Of a stretch of DNA of 64,000 nt, positions 7,353 through 16,936 are shown one piece after another; position 1 is the stretch's first letter; each line of letters begins with the position of its first letter. The stretch lies in assembly GCF_014203545.1 (NCBI RefSeq), contig NZ_JACHJG010000002.1, positions 1 through 64,000 of the forward strand. The letters run 5' to 3'. The notes below the pieces were generated by a model. That model was not told the DNA's origin and did no database searches. It saw nothing but the letters and a program-made list of their open reading frames with translations. This stretch comes from Streptomyces netropsis (GTDB lineage Bacteria; Actinomycetota; Actinomycetes; Streptomycetales; Streptomycetaceae). The position numbers were made by a program, and so were the translations under genes.

Positions 7353-7367
7353 GCGGGGGAGCCCCGC
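7353..7367 (+). terminator. Hairpin terminator after the integrase
   Basis: GCGGGG at 7353-7358 pairs with CCCCGC at 7362-7367 across a 3-base loop, followed by TCTTCT. It separates integrase transcription from the nickel operon whose operator begins at 7387. Confidence 0.5.
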
Positions 7368-7386
7368 TCTTCTACGTGCTGTTTAA

Positions 7387-7403
7387 TTGCGAGGAATTCG
7401 CAA
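7387..7403 (+). promoter_or_regulatory. Nur box (nickel-responsive operator) of the nik operon
   Basis: The sequence TTGCGA-GGAAT-TCGCAA is a perfect inverted repeat with a 5-base spacer. It fits the published Streptomyces Nur recognition pattern tTGCaa-N5-ttGCAA. Nur is the Fur-family nickel sensor that represses nikABCDE when nickel is plentiful. The site ends about 30 bases before the first possible start codon, so it should overlap the promoter. The repeat extends by one further pair (A at 7386, T at 7404). Confidence 0.75.
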
Positions 7404-7445
7404 TAGCGGTTGATCTTGAGTACGTGAGAGTGCGTGAGTAGAGGT

Positions 7446-9059
7446 ATGGGCATGACGGCCCGGTCCATTCGGGGAGTGGCCGCCACGGCCATGGCAGCGG
7501 TACTGACGGCCGGCGCGGCGGCCTGCTCGACGCCCGGCGGTGGCGACGGCGGAAGTGACGGTGCCAAGGGAGGCAAGGACTCCCTGGTCGTCGGCCTCGC
7601 CAACGAACCCGAGACGCTCAGCCCCCTCCTCGGCTACGGCAAGGACGGCAATTCCAAGATCTTCGACGGGCTGCTCCGCCGGGATGCCGCCATGAAGCTC
7701 CAGCCGGCTCTCGCCGCCGAGCTGCCGAAGATCACCGACGACGGGCGTACGTACACGTACAAGCTCCGCACGGGCGTGAAGTTCAGCGACGGCAAGCCCT
7801 TCTCCGCCAAGGACGTCGTCTTCACCTACCGGACCATTCTCGACGAGAAGACCAACAACGCCGCCAAGGGCGAACTCGACGCCATCGACCGCGTCACCGC
7901 CGACGGCGACGACACCGTCGTCTTCACGCTCAAATACCCCTACGCGCCCTTCGCCGAGCGCACCGTCCTGCCCATCGCGCCCGAGCACGCGGCCAAGGGC
8001 CAGGACGTCAACTCCGGCTCCTTCAACACCCGGCCGATCGGCACCGGCCCCTACGTCCTCACCGGCTGGAGCAAGGGCGAGAAGCTGAGCTTCAAGGCCA
8101 ACCCCGGCTACTGGGGCGGTGAGCCGAAGATCAAGAAGCTCACCATGGCGATCATCAAGGACGACGACATCCGCGCCACCCGGCTGCGGACCGGCGACCT
8201 CGACGGCGCGATCCTGCCGCCCAACCTCGTCAAGGGCTTCAAGGGCGACAAGTCCAAGCGGACCGTCACCGCCCGCACCACCGACTTCCGCGGCGTCACC
8301 CTGCCCACCGCGAACAAGGTCACCGGCGACGTGGCCGTCCGCCGCGCCCTCGACCTCGCCGTCGACCGCGAGGCCATGGTCGACAAGCTCCTCGAAGGCG
8401 CGGGCAAGGCCGGCTACGGCCCGGTCCCCACCGACAGCGAGTGGTTCGCCAAGGGCACCGAGCGCCGGCACGACCTGGACAAGGCCAAGAAGCTGCTCGA
8501 CGACGCGGGCTGGACCCCCGGCGACGAAGGCATCCGGGAGAAGGACGGGCAGCCCGCCAAGTTCACCCTCTGGTTCCCCGCCGGTGACAAGCTCCGCCAG
8601 GAGCACGCCCTCGCCTTCGCCTCGGACGCCAAGAAGGCCGGCATCAAGGCCGAGGTGCAGAGCGGCACCTGGGAGGTCATCGAGCCGCGCATGAAGAACG
8701 ACGCGGTCCTCGCCGGCGGCGGCAACCCCGCCGACCCCGACTTCGACCTCTACAACCTGCTGCACTCCTCGCTCGCCCTCGACGGCTTCAACAACATGGC
8801 CGCCTACGACAACCCCGACGTCGACAAGGCCCTGGAGGACGGCCGTCGCAGCGGCGACAAGGGTGCCCGCAAGGCCGCGTACGACAAGGTCCAGCGCGAC
8901 CTCGCCGCCGACCCCGGCTACGTCTTCCTCACCCACGTCGACCACCTCTACGTCATGAACGACGGCTGGCAGGGCCTCACCACCCAGGTCGAGCCGCACG
9001 ACCACGGCCTCGGCGCGGGGCCCTGGTGGAACGTCGAGGACTGGCAGCCGAAGAAGTGA
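7446..9059 (+). CDS. nikA: Nickel ABC transporter substrate-binding lipoprotein NikA
   Basis: A 537-residue family 5 (peptide/nickel) solute-binding protein. From ATG 7446 there is a short basic start, a hydrophobic stretch (VAATAMAAVLTAGAAAC) and a lipidation Cys27. The mature protein has typical family 5 segments: DSLVVGLANEPETLSPLL, FDGLLRRDA, YTYKLRTGVKFSDGKPFSAKD and RPIGTGPYVLT. GTG 7434 and ATG 7452 are alternative starts. It captures extracellular nickel, or a nickel chelate, for the NikBCDE transporter encoded downstream. The Nur box upstream is the main reason to call nickel rather than oligopeptide, because the fold alone cannot separate them. Confidence 0.75.
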   Translation: MGMTARSIRGVAATAMAAVLTAGAAACSTPGGGDGGSDGAKGGKDSLVVGLANEPETLSPLLGYGKDGNSKIFDGLLRRDAAMKLQPALAAELPKITDDGRTYTYKLRTGVKFSDGKPFSAKDVVFTYRTILDEKTNNAAKGELDAIDRVTADGDDTVVFTLKYPYAPFAERTVLPIAPEHAAKGQDVNSGSFNTRPIGTGPYVLTGWSKGEKLSFKANPGYWGGEPKIKKLTMAIIKDDDIRATRLRTGDLDGAILPPNLVKGFKGDKSKRTVTARTTDFRGVTLPTANKVTGDVAVRRALDLAVDREAMVDKLLEGAGKAGYGPVPTDSEWFAKGTERRHDLDKAKKLLDDAGWTPGDEGIREKDGQPAKFTLWFPAGDKLRQEHALAFASDAKKAGIKAEVQSGTWEVIEPRMKNDAVLAGGGNPADPDFDLYNLLHSSLALDGFNNMAAYDNPDVDKALEDGRRSGDKGARKAAYDKVQRDLAADPGYVFLTHVDHLYVMNDGWQGLTTQVEPHDHGLGAGPWWNVEDWQPKK

Positions 9060-10048
9060 CCTCCCGGCTTCCCTGGGGGCCGATGGCACGCATGGCGGGA
9101 CGGCGGCTGCTGCTCGCCGTCCCCGTGCTCGCCGTCGTGACCTTCGGTGTCTTCGCGATCGCCGCCGCCTCGCCGTTCGACCCCGCCAAGGCGTACGCCG
9201 GATCGGCCGGTCTCGGCGCCGGCCAGGACGTCTTCGACCAGCTGCGCGAGAACCTCGGCGCCGACCGGCCGTTCGTCGCCCGCTGGTGGGACTGGGTCAC
9301 CTCCGCCGTGACCGGTGACCTCGGCGACTCCAGCACCCTGCGCCAGCCCGTCGCCGACGTCATCGGCGAACGCATCGGCTGGTCCGTCCTGCTGTGCGCC
9401 GTCGCCTTCGCGCTGGCCGTCACCGTGGGCACGGCACTGGGCGTGCTCGCCGCGCGCCGCCGCGGCGGACTCCTGGACCGGATCGTGACGTCCCTTTCGT
9501 ACACGCTGGAGGCGGCACCGCCGTTCTGGCTCGGACTGCTCGCGATCTGGTTCTTCGCCCTCAAGCTCGGCGCCCTCCCGGCCGGCGGTCTCACCGACAC
9601 CGGCAGCGACGTCGCCACGGCCGGGCAGGTCGCCTCGCACGTCGTCCTGCCCGCCGTGGTGCTCGCCGTCTCCCAACTGCCCTGGTTCGTGCTGTACGTG
9701 CGCCAAGGCGTCGGCGACGCCCTGGAAGAGGACCCGGTGCGCGGGGCACGCGCGCGTGGGCTGCGCGAACGCACCGTCCTGCTCGGCCACGCACTGCGCT
9801 CGGGACTGCTGCCGGTCCTCACCCTCGTCGGCTCCCGCGTACCCGAGCTGATCACCGGTGCGCTGCTCGTCGAGACCGTCTTCAGCTGGCCCGGCATCGC
9901 CGCCGCGACCGTGCAGGCCGCCACGAGCGTCGACTTCCCGCTGCTGGCCGCCCTGACCGTGCTGGCCACGGCCGCGGTCCTGGTGGGCAACCTGCTGTCC
10001 GACCTGCTGTACGGACTGGCCGACCCGAGGGTGGGATTCGATGGCTGA
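9056..10048 (+). CDS. nikB: Nickel ABC transporter permease NikB
   Basis: A 330-residue inner-membrane permease of the DppB/NikB type. It has an N-terminal membrane helix (RRLLLAVPVLAVVTFGVFAI) and further helices around TALGVLAARRRGG, PPFWLGLLAIWFF and LAALTVLATAAVLVG. The coupling EAA loop (VRGARARGLRERTVLLGHAL) precedes the last helices. The GTG at 9056 overlaps the nikA stop (GTGA), which favours it as a coupled start. ATG 9083 is an alternative with GGGGGC upstream. It pairs with NikC to form the channel. The family's long first periplasmic region with FD..RENLG is present. Confidence 0.75.
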   Translation: MTSRLPWGPMARMAGRRLLLAVPVLAVVTFGVFAIAAASPFDPAKAYAGSAGLGAGQDVFDQLRENLGADRPFVARWWDWVTSAVTGDLGDSSTLRQPVADVIGERIGWSVLLCAVAFALAVTVGTALGVLAARRRGGLLDRIVTSLSYTLEAAPPFWLGLLAIWFFALKLGALPAGGLTDTGSDVATAGQVASHVVLPAVVLAVSQLPWFVLYVRQGVGDALEEDPVRGARARGLRERTVLLGHALRSGLLPVLTLVGSRVPELITGALLVETVFSWPGIAAATVQAATSVDFPLLAALTVLATAAVLVGNLLSDLLYGLADPRVGFDG

Positions 10049-11003
10049 GACGGGAAGCACGCCCGAGGGGGCGACGAAGCCGCCGCCGGACGCGGCGACC
10101 GGATCGGTACCCGAGGTGCCGACCGTCTGGCGTTCGCCCGGTGCCGGGACCCGGGCCCGGGGCGGGGCCGCCCGGCGCGGTACGCGCGCGCTGCGCACGC
10201 GTACCTCCGCCGTCCTCGTCGCCGTGGTCGTCCTCACCGTCCTCGCCGTACCCGCGCTGGTGCCGCTCGACGAGCAGGCCGTGGACCTGGGCTCGAAGCT
10301 CCTGCCACCGTCGTGGTCACACCCGTTCGGCACCGACGAGGTCGGCCGGGACCTGCTGCTGCGCTGCGTCTACGGGCTGCGGATCTCGCTGCTCGTCGGC
10401 GTCGTGGCCGGGCTCGCCGCGACCGTCGTCGGCACCGTGGTCGGCGCCCTCGCGGGTGCGCTCGGCGGCTGGGCCGACCGGGTCGTGATGCGCCTCGTCG
10501 ACGTCTTCTCGTCCGTCCCGCACCTGCTGCTGGGCGTCTTCATCGTGGCGATGTTCCGGCCCGGCCTGTGGCCCGTGGTCGCGTCGGTGGCGCTCACCCA
10601 CTGGCTGTCCACGGCCCGGATCGTACGGGCCGAGGTGCTGTCGCTGCGCTCCCGCCCGTACATCGACGCGGCGATCTCCGGCGGCTCCTCCCGCCTGCGG
10701 ATCACCGTCCGGCATCTGCTGCCCGGGGTCCTGCCCCAGGCCGGACTCGCGGCGGTGCTGATGATCCCGCACGCCATCTGGCACGAGTCCGCGCTGTCCT
10801 TCCTCGGCCTGGGCCTGCCCACCCACGAGGCCAGCCTCGGCAACATGGTCCAGGCCGCACGCGGCTCCCTGCTCGCGGGCGACTGGTGGCCGACCCTGTT
10901 CCCGGGACTGTTCATCATCATCCCCACCCTCGCGATAGCGGGCCTGGCCGGCGCCTGGCGCGAACGGCTCAACCCGCGCCGCCGATCGGAGCTGATGCTG
11001 TGA
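10041..11003 (+). CDS. nikC: Nickel ABC transporter permease NikC
   Basis: A 320-residue DppC/NikC-type permease, starting at ATG 10041 and overlapping nikB by 8 bases. A Pro/Arg-rich cytoplasmic tail of about 45 residues precedes the first helix (TSAVLVAVVVLTVLAVPALV). HPFGTDEVGRDLLLR is the hallmark segment of this permease subfamily. The EAA loop is YIDAAISGGSSRLRITVRHLL, followed by WHESALSFLGLGLP. It forms the second half of the membrane channel. Its stop overlaps the start of nikD by GTGA. Confidence 0.75.
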   Translation: MAETGSTPEGATKPPPDAATGSVPEVPTVWRSPGAGTRARGGAARRGTRALRTRTSAVLVAVVVLTVLAVPALVPLDEQAVDLGSKLLPPSWSHPFGTDEVGRDLLLRCVYGLRISLLVGVVAGLAATVVGTVVGALAGALGGWADRVVMRLVDVFSSVPHLLLGVFIVAMFRPGLWPVVASVALTHWLSTARIVRAEVLSLRSRPYIDAAISGGSSRLRITVRHLLPGVLPQAGLAAVLMIPHAIWHESALSFLGLGLPTHEASLGNMVQAARGSLLAGDWWPTLFPGLFIIIPTLAIAGLAGAWRERLNPRRRSELML

Positions 11004-12019
11004 CGACGTCATCCCGTCCGGCGTGCGAGGACACGCGGCGAGAGGGCGGGGCGGGCGCTCCCCTTCCCGCCGCGGACGACCCCGTACTGGACGTCAGCGG
11101 TCTGTCCGTACGGTTCCGCATGCGGGGAGGCCGGCAGATCGCCGCCGTCACCGACGCGTCGTTCCGGCTCCGGCGGGGCGAGTGCCTCGCGCTCGTCGGC
11201 GAGAGCGGCTGCGGCAAGTCCGTCCTCGCGTCCGCGCTGCTCGGGCTGCTGCCCGCGAACGCGCAGACCGCGGGCCGGGCCGTCGTCGGCGGCCTCGACC
11301 TCCTCGCGGCCGACGAGCGGACGCTCGCCCGCACGGTCCGGGGCCGCCGCGTCGGCCTCGTACCGCAGAGCCCCTCCGCGCACCTCACCCCCGTGCGCAC
11401 CGTGCGCTCGCAACTCCAGGAGACCGTCCGGGAGCTGACCGGCGCCCGCGGGAGCGGGCTGCGGGCCCGGGCCGAGGCCGCCGCCGAGCGGGCGGCGTTC
11501 CCCGCCGACCACCTCGACCGCTACCCCCACCAGCTCTCCGGCGGCCTCGCCCAGCGCGCCGCCACCGCGCTCGCCCTCGTCGGCGACGCCCCCTTGCTGC
11601 TCGCCGACGAACCGACCACCGGCCTCGACCGCGATCTCGTCGACCGCACGGTCGACGAGCTGCGCCGCCACGCGGACGCGGGCCACGCGCTGCTGATGAT
11701 CACCCACGACCTCGCGGCGGCCGAACGGATCGCCGACCGCGTCGCCGTGATGTACGCGGGCCGCATCGTCGAACTCACCGACGCACCCGCCTTCTTCGGC
11801 GAGCCCGGCCCCCGCCACCCCTACGCCCGCGGCCTGCTCGACGCCCTGCCCGAGCGCGCCTTCACCCCCATCCCCGGCATGCCCCCGGAACTCGGCGCGC
11901 TGCCCACGGGCTGCGCCTTCGCCGCCCGCTGCGGGCACGCGACGACGACCTGCGAGACCGTCCCCGCGTTGCGGAACGGCACGGCCTGCCACCACCCGCA
12001 GGAGCCGACGCGTGCTTGA
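11000..12019 (+). CDS. nikD: Nickel ABC transporter ATP-binding protein NikD
   Basis: A 339-residue ATPase from GTG 11000. It has Walker A GESGCGKS, Q-loop VGLVPQSP, signature LSGGLAQR, Walker B PLLLADEPTTGLD and the switch His in MITHDLAAAERI. The C-terminal extension (GCAFAARCGHATTTCE) is the Cys-containing tail found in oligopeptide/nickel transporter ATPases. It energises transport with NikE. The first 25 residues are a Pro/Gly-rich extension before the ABC fold. Its stop overlaps nikE by 8 bases. Confidence 0.78.
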   Translation: MTTSSRPACEDTRREGGAGAPLPAADDPVLDVSGLSVRFRMRGGRQIAAVTDASFRLRRGECLALVGESGCGKSVLASALLGLLPANAQTAGRAVVGGLDLLAADERTLARTVRGRRVGLVPQSPSAHLTPVRTVRSQLQETVRELTGARGSGLRARAEAAAERAAFPADHLDRYPHQLSGGLAQRAATALALVGDAPLLLADEPTTGLDRDLVDRTVDELRRHADAGHALLMITHDLAAAERIADRVAVMYAGRIVELTDAPAFFGEPGPRHPYARGLLDALPERAFTPIPGMPPELGALPTGCAFAARCGHATTTCETVPALRNGTACHHPQEPTRA

Positions 12020-12710
12020 ACTCCACCGCATCACCGCCGGGTACGACCGGCGCGCACCCGTGGTCCGGGACGTCTCGCTGACCGTCGAGCCGGGGGAGGC
12101 CGTGGGGCTGCTCGGCCCCAGCGGCTGCGGCAAGTCCACCCTGGCTCGGGTCGCCTCCCTGGTGCACCGGCCCGACTCCGGCACGTATCTCATCGACGGC
12201 GAGAGTGTCCGGGCCTGGCGGCACCGGGCCCCGCGCGAGCAGCGCACCGCCTTCGGCGTGGTGTTCCAGCAGCCGCGCCAAGCCGCCGATCCGCGGCTGC
12301 GACTCACCGACCTGATCGCCGAGCCGCTGCGTGCGGCCGGGCGGCGGACGGGCGCCGAGGAGAGGGTGGTCGAGCTGGCCGGGCGGGTCGGACTCTCGGC
12401 GGAACTGCTCGGCCGCCGGCCGCACGAGGTCAGCGACGGCCAGCTGCAACGGGCCTGCCTGGCCAGGGCCCTCGTCCTGCGCCCGCGCTGGCTGATCTGC
12501 GACGAGATGACGGCGATGCTGGACGCCTCCACGACCGCCGCCCTGGTCGCCGCCGTCGAGGACTACCGCCGCGAGAGCGGCGCGGGCCTCCTCACCGTCG
12601 GCCACGACCGCACGCTGCTGAACCGCTGGTGCGACCGCACGGTCCACTGGACCGAGCTCACCCAGGCCGAAAACCCGAGCCCGCCGAAGAACAAGCCGTC
12701 CGGCGCCTGA
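12012..12710 (+). CDS. nikE: Nickel ABC transporter ATP-binding protein NikE
   Basis: A 232-residue ATPase from GTG 12012. It has Walker A GPSGCGKS, Q-loop FGVVFQQPRQ, a signature that reads VSDGQLQR rather than LSGGQ, Walker B WLICDEMTAMLD and His in TVGHDR. It is shorter than NikD and lacks the C-terminal Cys tail. As the last of five overlapping genes it completes the importer. The next gene lies on the opposite strand. Confidence 0.75.
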   Translation: MLELHRITAGYDRRAPVVRDVSLTVEPGEAVGLLGPSGCGKSTLARVASLVHRPDSGTYLIDGESVRAWRHRAPREQRTAFGVVFQQPRQAADPRLRLTDLIAEPLRAAGRRTGAEERVVELAGRVGLSAELLGRRPHEVSDGQLQRACLARALVLRPRWLICDEMTAMLDASTTAALVAAVEDYRRESGAGLLTVGHDRTLLNRWCDRTVHWTELTQAENPSPPKNKPSGA

Positions 12711-12728
12711 GCTCGGCGTGGCGCCTGC

Positions 12729-13151
12729 TCACTTGAGGCGGCGCTCGGCAAGGCGGCGTGCGAGTCCTGGGACGGCGGTGCCCGCCACGAGAGCGGCGAG
12801 CGGTACGAGGACATCCAGCCAGGGATTCCGGAGTGGTTTGTAGGTGGCGGAGCCGTTCTTGATCTCGATGAAGCCGCAGGGCCGAGCGCTGGCTTTTCCG
12901 CCTCCTCCGCCGCCGTCGCTCGCCTTGGCAGCTCCGGCCTCGCTTCCCGTACCACCACCGAAGCCGAAGCCGACCTTGGCGACCGGGATGACGGTGACAC
13001 CCGCCGCGGTGACGGGCTCGCCGTAGACGACCGTCACCGAGGCCCGGCTGCCGACCCCGTTGGCCAGACGCTCCATCATGGCGACGGAGGCGTGGGCGGC
13101 GGTCATGTTCGCCGACGGGATGGGCAGGGCTGTCTCGTCCGGGGCGGTCAT
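12729..13151 (-). CDS. gerW: GerW/YtfJ-family sporulation protein
   Basis: A 140-residue protein starting at ATG 13151. The family core is present: MERLANGVGSRASVTVVYGEPV, TVIPVAKVGFGFGGG, then a Gly/Ser-rich segment and FIEIKNGSATYKPL. A C-terminal hydrophobic helix (LDVLVPLAALVAGTAVPGLA) adds a membrane anchor, as in actinobacterial members. Family proteins act in spore maturation or germination, but the biochemical role is not settled. Its start codon overlaps the stop of a small upstream ORF, so translation may be coupled to it. Confidence 0.85.
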   Translation of the reverse strand: MTAPDETALPIPSANMTAAHASVAMMERLANGVGSRASVTVVYGEPVTAAGVTVIPVAKVGFGFGGGTGSEAGAAKASDGGGGGGKASARPCGFIEIKNGSATYKPLRNPWLDVLVPLAALVAGTAVPGLARRLAERRLK

Positions 13152-13261
13152 CGGGTGCCTCCGAGGGCGTCGCGTAACGCGGTGCCGCCCGCAGCCCCGT
13201 CATCCGCAGGCGTGACGTCGCACAGCAGCCGTATGACAGAGGGCTCGGCCATGCCCGCCAT
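13148..13261 (-). CDS. Small leader ORF coupled to gerW, contains a TTA codon
   Basis: A 37-residue frame (MAGMAEPSVIRLLCDVTPADD, then GAAGGTALRDALGGTR) runs from ATG 13261 to a TGA that overlaps the gerW ATG (ATGA at 13148-13151). AGAGG lies about 10 bases upstream. The next in-frame ATG is at 13252. A TTA leucine codon occurs at 13175-13177, read on the minus strand. No protein family was recognised. The overlap and the TTA codon make it a candidate leader that ties GerW synthesis to the bldA tRNA. It may alternatively be chance. Confidence 0.4.
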   Translation of the reverse strand: MAGMAEPSVIRLLCDVTPADDGAAGGTALRDALGGTR

Positions 13262-13351
13262 TCTGCCGACCTCTGCCGGTGCGGGCAACGGCGTTGTGGA
13301 CCGTCCCGGCCGCACCCTCCGCCACACGGACCCCCGTGCCGAACCCAGCGG

Positions 13352-16300
13352 TCAGCGATGCCGTACCAGAGGAAACGGCAGCGTCTCGCGAATCGACAAG
13401 CCCGTCAGGAACATCACCAGCCGGTCCACGCCGATCCCCAGCCCGCCCGTCGGCGGCATCGCGTACTCGAGGGCGCGCAGGAAGTCCTCGTCCACCTCCA
13501 TCGCCTCGGGGTCGCCGCCCGCCGCCAGCAGCGACTGGGCGGTGAGGCGGCGGCGCTGCTCGACGGGATCGATCAGCTCCGAATACGCCGTGCCCAGTTC
13601 GGTGCCGAACGCCACCAGGTCCCAGCGCTCGGCGAGCCGCGGATCGTGGCGGTGCGGGCGGGTGAGCGGCGAGACATCGGTGGGGAAGTCCTTGTAGAAG
13701 ACGGGCGTTCCGGTCCGCTCCTCGACGAGCCGCTCGTACATCTCCAGCACGATGTCCCCACGGGAGTGCTCCGGCTTGTGCGGTACGCCCGTCGCGTCAC
13801 AGTGGCGGCGCAGTGCCTCGACCGGGGTGTCCGCGTCGACCTCCGCGCCGAGCGCCTCGGAGATCGCCCCGTAGACGGTCTTCACCGGCCACCGTCCCGA
13901 GATGTCGTGCTCGACGAGCTTGCCCTGGCCGTCCGCCCGCAACGCGACCGCCGAACCGTGGGCCGCGACGGCAGCGCCCTGGACCAGTTCGCGCGTCAGG
14001 TCCAGCATCACGTCGTAGTCGGCGCAGGCCTGATACGCCTCCAGCATCGTGAACTCGGGGTTGTGCTTGTACGAGACGCCCTCGTTGCGGAACGTCCGGC
14101 CCATCTCGAAGACCTTCTCCATGCCGCCCACACACAGCCGCTTCAGATACAGCTCGGGTGCGATCCGCAAGTACAGATCGAGGTCGTAGGCGTTGATGTG
14201 CGTGGTGAAGGGCCGGGCGTTCGCGCCGCCGTGGATCTGCTGGAGCATCGGCGTCTCGACCTCCAGATAGCCCCGGTCGAGCAATCCCTGGCGCAGCGCC
14301 TGCACGGCGGCGCTGCGCGCCCGTACGGTCCGCCGGGCCTCCGTCGACACCGCGAGGTCCACGTAGCGCATCCGCACCCGGGCCTCGGGGTCGCTCAGAC
14401 CGTGGCGCTTGTCGGGCAACGGACGCAGGCACTTGGCGATCATCCGGGTACGGGTCACGAAGACGGTCAGCTCACCACGGTCGGTGGCACCGATCTCGCC
14501 CTCGGCCTCGATGTGGTCACCGAGGTCGATGTGGTCGGTGAAACGCCGCAGGCACTCCGGGCCGGAGCCGTCGCGGGTGAGGGTGAGCTGCAGGTCGCCG
14601 GACCAGTCGCGCAGCACGGCGAAGACGACCCCACCGTGGTTGCGGACCAGCAGGACCCGCCCGGCGACGGTCGCCCGCTCGCCCGTACGGGACGAGGGCG
14701 CGAGCCCGGCGTGCGCCGCACGGATCGCGGCGAGGGTGTGGGTGCGGTCGGCGTCGACCGGGTAGGGATCGACGCCGGCCGCGCGCAACCGGTCCAGCTT
14801 CGCCCGCCGTACCCGCACCTGCTCGGGCAGCCCGGCGAGTTCGTCCGCCGCACCGGGCTCACCGGCGCCGCTGCCGAAGCCGAGCTCGGTGAGCGAGGGC
14901 AGCCCGGCCGTGGTCGCCGGGCTGGAGACGCCGCGCGCCCGCCCCCGGCTCCACAGCTTGCCGAGGCTCGGCACCGCGACGAAGCCCTCCGCGATGCCCG
15001 CGGCCAGCCCGATCCGCGCGAGGGCGCCCGCGTCGGCGTAGCACAGGAACCGCGGATGCCACTCGGGGTTGTACTTGACGTTCGACCGGTAGAGCGCTTC
15101 CAGCTGCCACCACCGGGAGAAAAACAGCAGCAGCTTGCGCCACAGCCGCAACACCGGGCCGGCGCCGATGCGGGCGCCCTCCTCGAACGCCGAGCGGAAG
15201 ACGGCGAAGTTCAGCGAGATGTGCTTGATGCCGAACCGCCCGGCCTGGGAGCACAGTTGGGCGACCATGAACTCCATGACGCCGTTGGGCGCGGCACGGT
15301 CGCGGCGCATCACGTCCAGCGAGACCCCGTCGCGTCCCCAGGGCACGAACGACAGCAGCGCGATCATCTTGCCCTCGCTGTCGAACGCCTCGATCAGTAG
15401 ACAGTCGCCGTCGGCGGGGTCGCCGAGGCGCCCCAGCGCCATCGAGAAGCCCCGCTCGGTCTCGGTGTCGCGCCAGGCGTCCGCGCGATGGATGACCTCG
15501 CCCATCTCCTCGTCGGAGAGCTCGGCGTGCCGCCGGATGCGGGTGCTCGCGCCCGTCCGCTCCACCCGGTTGACGGCCTGGCGGGTCACCCGCATCTCGC
15601 GGCCGTCCAGGTCGAAGGCGGCGACCTGGAGGATGGCCTCGTCGCCCAGCTGCAGCGCACCCAACCCCGAACGCGCGTACGCCTTGGCGCCGGCCTCGCT
15701 CGCGCCCATGACGGCGGGCTGCCAGCCGTACCGCCCCGCGACCGCCAGCCAGGTTTCGATCGCCGGGGTCCAGGCCTCGGGGTCGCCCAGCGGGTCGCCG
15801 GAGGCCAGACAGACCCCGGCCTCGACCCGGTAGGTGACGGCGGCCTTCCCGCTGGGCGAGAAGACGACGGCCTTGTCCCGGCGGGTCGCGAAGTAGCCGA
15901 GGGAGTCCCGGCCGCCGTAGCGGCCGAGGAGCGCGCGGAGGCGCGGCTCCTCGTCGTCGTGCAGGGCCGCCTCCAGCCGCTGGGAGCGGAAGAGCGACAT
16001 GGTGGCGTTGAGCAGTGCCAGCGCGCCGAGCAGGCCGAGGAGGAAGAAGAGCCAGTGCGGCGGGTGGCCGACGAAGTGCCGACCGCTGACCAGGCCGCCG
16101 CACACCTTGTTGACGACGAACAGCAGCCGGTTCCCACCGCCGGGCTCCAACGATCCGGGGAAGAGGGAGACGAGGCCCCAGCCCACCAGGACGGCGACGG
16201 CGAGACCCCCGACGAGCACCAGAAGGGCGTGCAGGAACGCACCGCGCCGTGAGGCCGCGTAGAACTCCCGCCGGGCCAGGACCAGCAGCGCCATCGCCGC

Positions 16301-16711
16301 CACGCACAGCACCAGGGAGGGGATCGCCTCCCAGTACCCCACGGCCAGCAACAGCACGTCCGCGAGCAGCAGCAGGGCCAGATAGCCGAGGACGAACCAG
16401 AGCGTGACCCGCTTGCGTGCCGCCATCGCTGCGGCGAGGAGCAGCAGGAAGACGGCGTAGGCGAGGTTCGGGGCGGTGGGAACGGTCAGGGTGTCCAGCG
16501 CGTCGGTCAGCGGGGCCGCCACCCGCCGCAGCGGCGAGATGAGGGAGGTGAGCGCGCAGAAGAGCCCGAGCAGACCGAAGAAGATCGCGAATCCGTTGGG
16601 CACCCGGTGCAACAGCCGCCGCCAGGCGGATTCCCGCTCGCCGCCCTCCCGTGCCTCCGGCGCCCCCTCCCTCACCGTGGCGGGCTCGGTGTCCGGGACT
16701 GTGCGGCTCAT
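13352..16711 (-). CDS. lysX: Bifunctional lysylphosphatidylglycerol synthetase / lysyl-tRNA synthetase LysX
   Basis: A 1119-residue fusion. Residues of about 35-250 hold several membrane helices ([20 protein letters not shown] onward). Residues of about 280-570 are an MprF/DUF2156 aminoacyl-transferase domain ([21 protein letters not shown]). The C-terminal half is a class II lysyl-tRNA synthetase with an OB-fold region ([22 protein letters not shown]), motif 2 ([20 protein letters not shown]) and motif 3 ([13 protein letters not shown]). LysX charges tRNA with lysine and moves the lysine to phosphatidylglycerol, lowering membrane charge and sensitivity to cationic peptides. Length and domain order match actinobacterial LysX. 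Confidence 0.93.
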   Translation of the reverse strand: MSRTVPDTEPATVREGAPEAREGGERESAWRRLLHRVPNGFAIFFGLLGLFCALTSLISPLRRVAAPLTDALDTLTVPTAPNLAYAVFLLLLAAAMAARKRVTLWFVLGYLALLLLADVLLLAVGYWEAIPSLVLCVAAMALLVLARREFYAASRRGAFLHALLVLVGGLAVAVLVGWGLVSLFPGSLEPGGGNRLLFVVNKVCGGLVSGRHFVGHPPHWLFFLLGLLGALALLNATMSLFRSQRLEAALHDDEEPRLRALLGRYGGRDSLGYFATRRDKAVVFSPSGKAAVTYRVEAGVCLASGDPLGDPEAWTPAIETWLAVAGRYGWQPAVMGASEAGAKAYARSGLGALQLGDEAILQVAAFDLDGREMRVTRQAVNRVERTGASTRIRRHAELSDEEMGEVIHRADAWRDTETERGFSMALGRLGDPADGDCLLIEAFDSEGKMIALLSFVPWGRDGVSLDVMRRDRAAPNGVMEFMVAQLCSQAGRFGIKHISLNFAVFRSAFEEGARIGAGPVLRLWRKLLLFFSRWWQLEALYRSNVKYNPEWHPRFLCYADAGALARIGLAAGIAEGFVAVPSLGKLWSRGRARGVSSPATTAGLPSLTELGFGSGAGEPGAADELAGLPEQVRVRRAKLDRLRAAGVDPYPVDADRTHTLAAIRAAHAGLAPSSRTGERATVAGRVLLVRNHGGVVFAVLRDWSGDLQLTLTRDGSGPECLRRFTDHIDLGDHIEAEGEIGATDRGELTVFVTRTRMIAKCLRPLPDKRHGLSDPEARVRMRYVDLAVSTEARRTVRARSAAVQALRQGLLDRGYLEVETPMLQQIHGGANARPFTTHINAYDLDLYLRIAPELYLKRLCVGGMEKVFEMGRTFRNEGVSYKHNPEFTMLEAYQACADYDVMLDLTRELVQGAAVAAHGSAVALRADGQGKLVEHDISGRWPVKTVYGAISEALGAEVDADTPVEALRRHCDATGVPHKPEHSRGDIVLEMYERLVEERTGTPVFYKDFPTDVSPLTRPHRHDPRLAERWDLVAFGTELGTAYSELIDPVEQRRRLTAQSLLAAGGDPEAMEVDEDFLRALEYAMPPTGGLGIGVDRLVMFLTGLSIRETLPFPLVRHR

Positions 16712-16936
16712 TCCGCCAGCCTAGGCACGCCACTGCCCCGACGCCTGTCGAACCACGGCCCGTCCGTCCCGTGGGCGCGGGTCCGAACGGTCACGCGAGG
16801 CCGACGAGGCCGGGACGGTCCGGTCCCGTCCCGACCGCTGAATCCGTACCTGTATGGAGTACACGCGCGGCACGGGCCGGGCCGGTGTGATGAGCGAGAC
16901 TGGCGCATACTCACCGCTCAGCCGAGGAGGTAAGCC

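Noticed and set aside
7267-7385. tRNA 3' end as attachment site
   Set aside because: No T-loop consensus or acceptor-stem pattern was found on either strand.
7383-9089. Long minus-strand open frame opposite nikA
   Set aside because: nikA has a lipoprotein signal and family segments; the opposite frame is a Val/Gly/Leu-rich shadow.
13358-15400. Long plus-strand open frame opposite lysX
   Set aside because: The minus strand encodes all lysyl-tRNA synthetase motifs; the plus-strand translation has low complexity and no family features.
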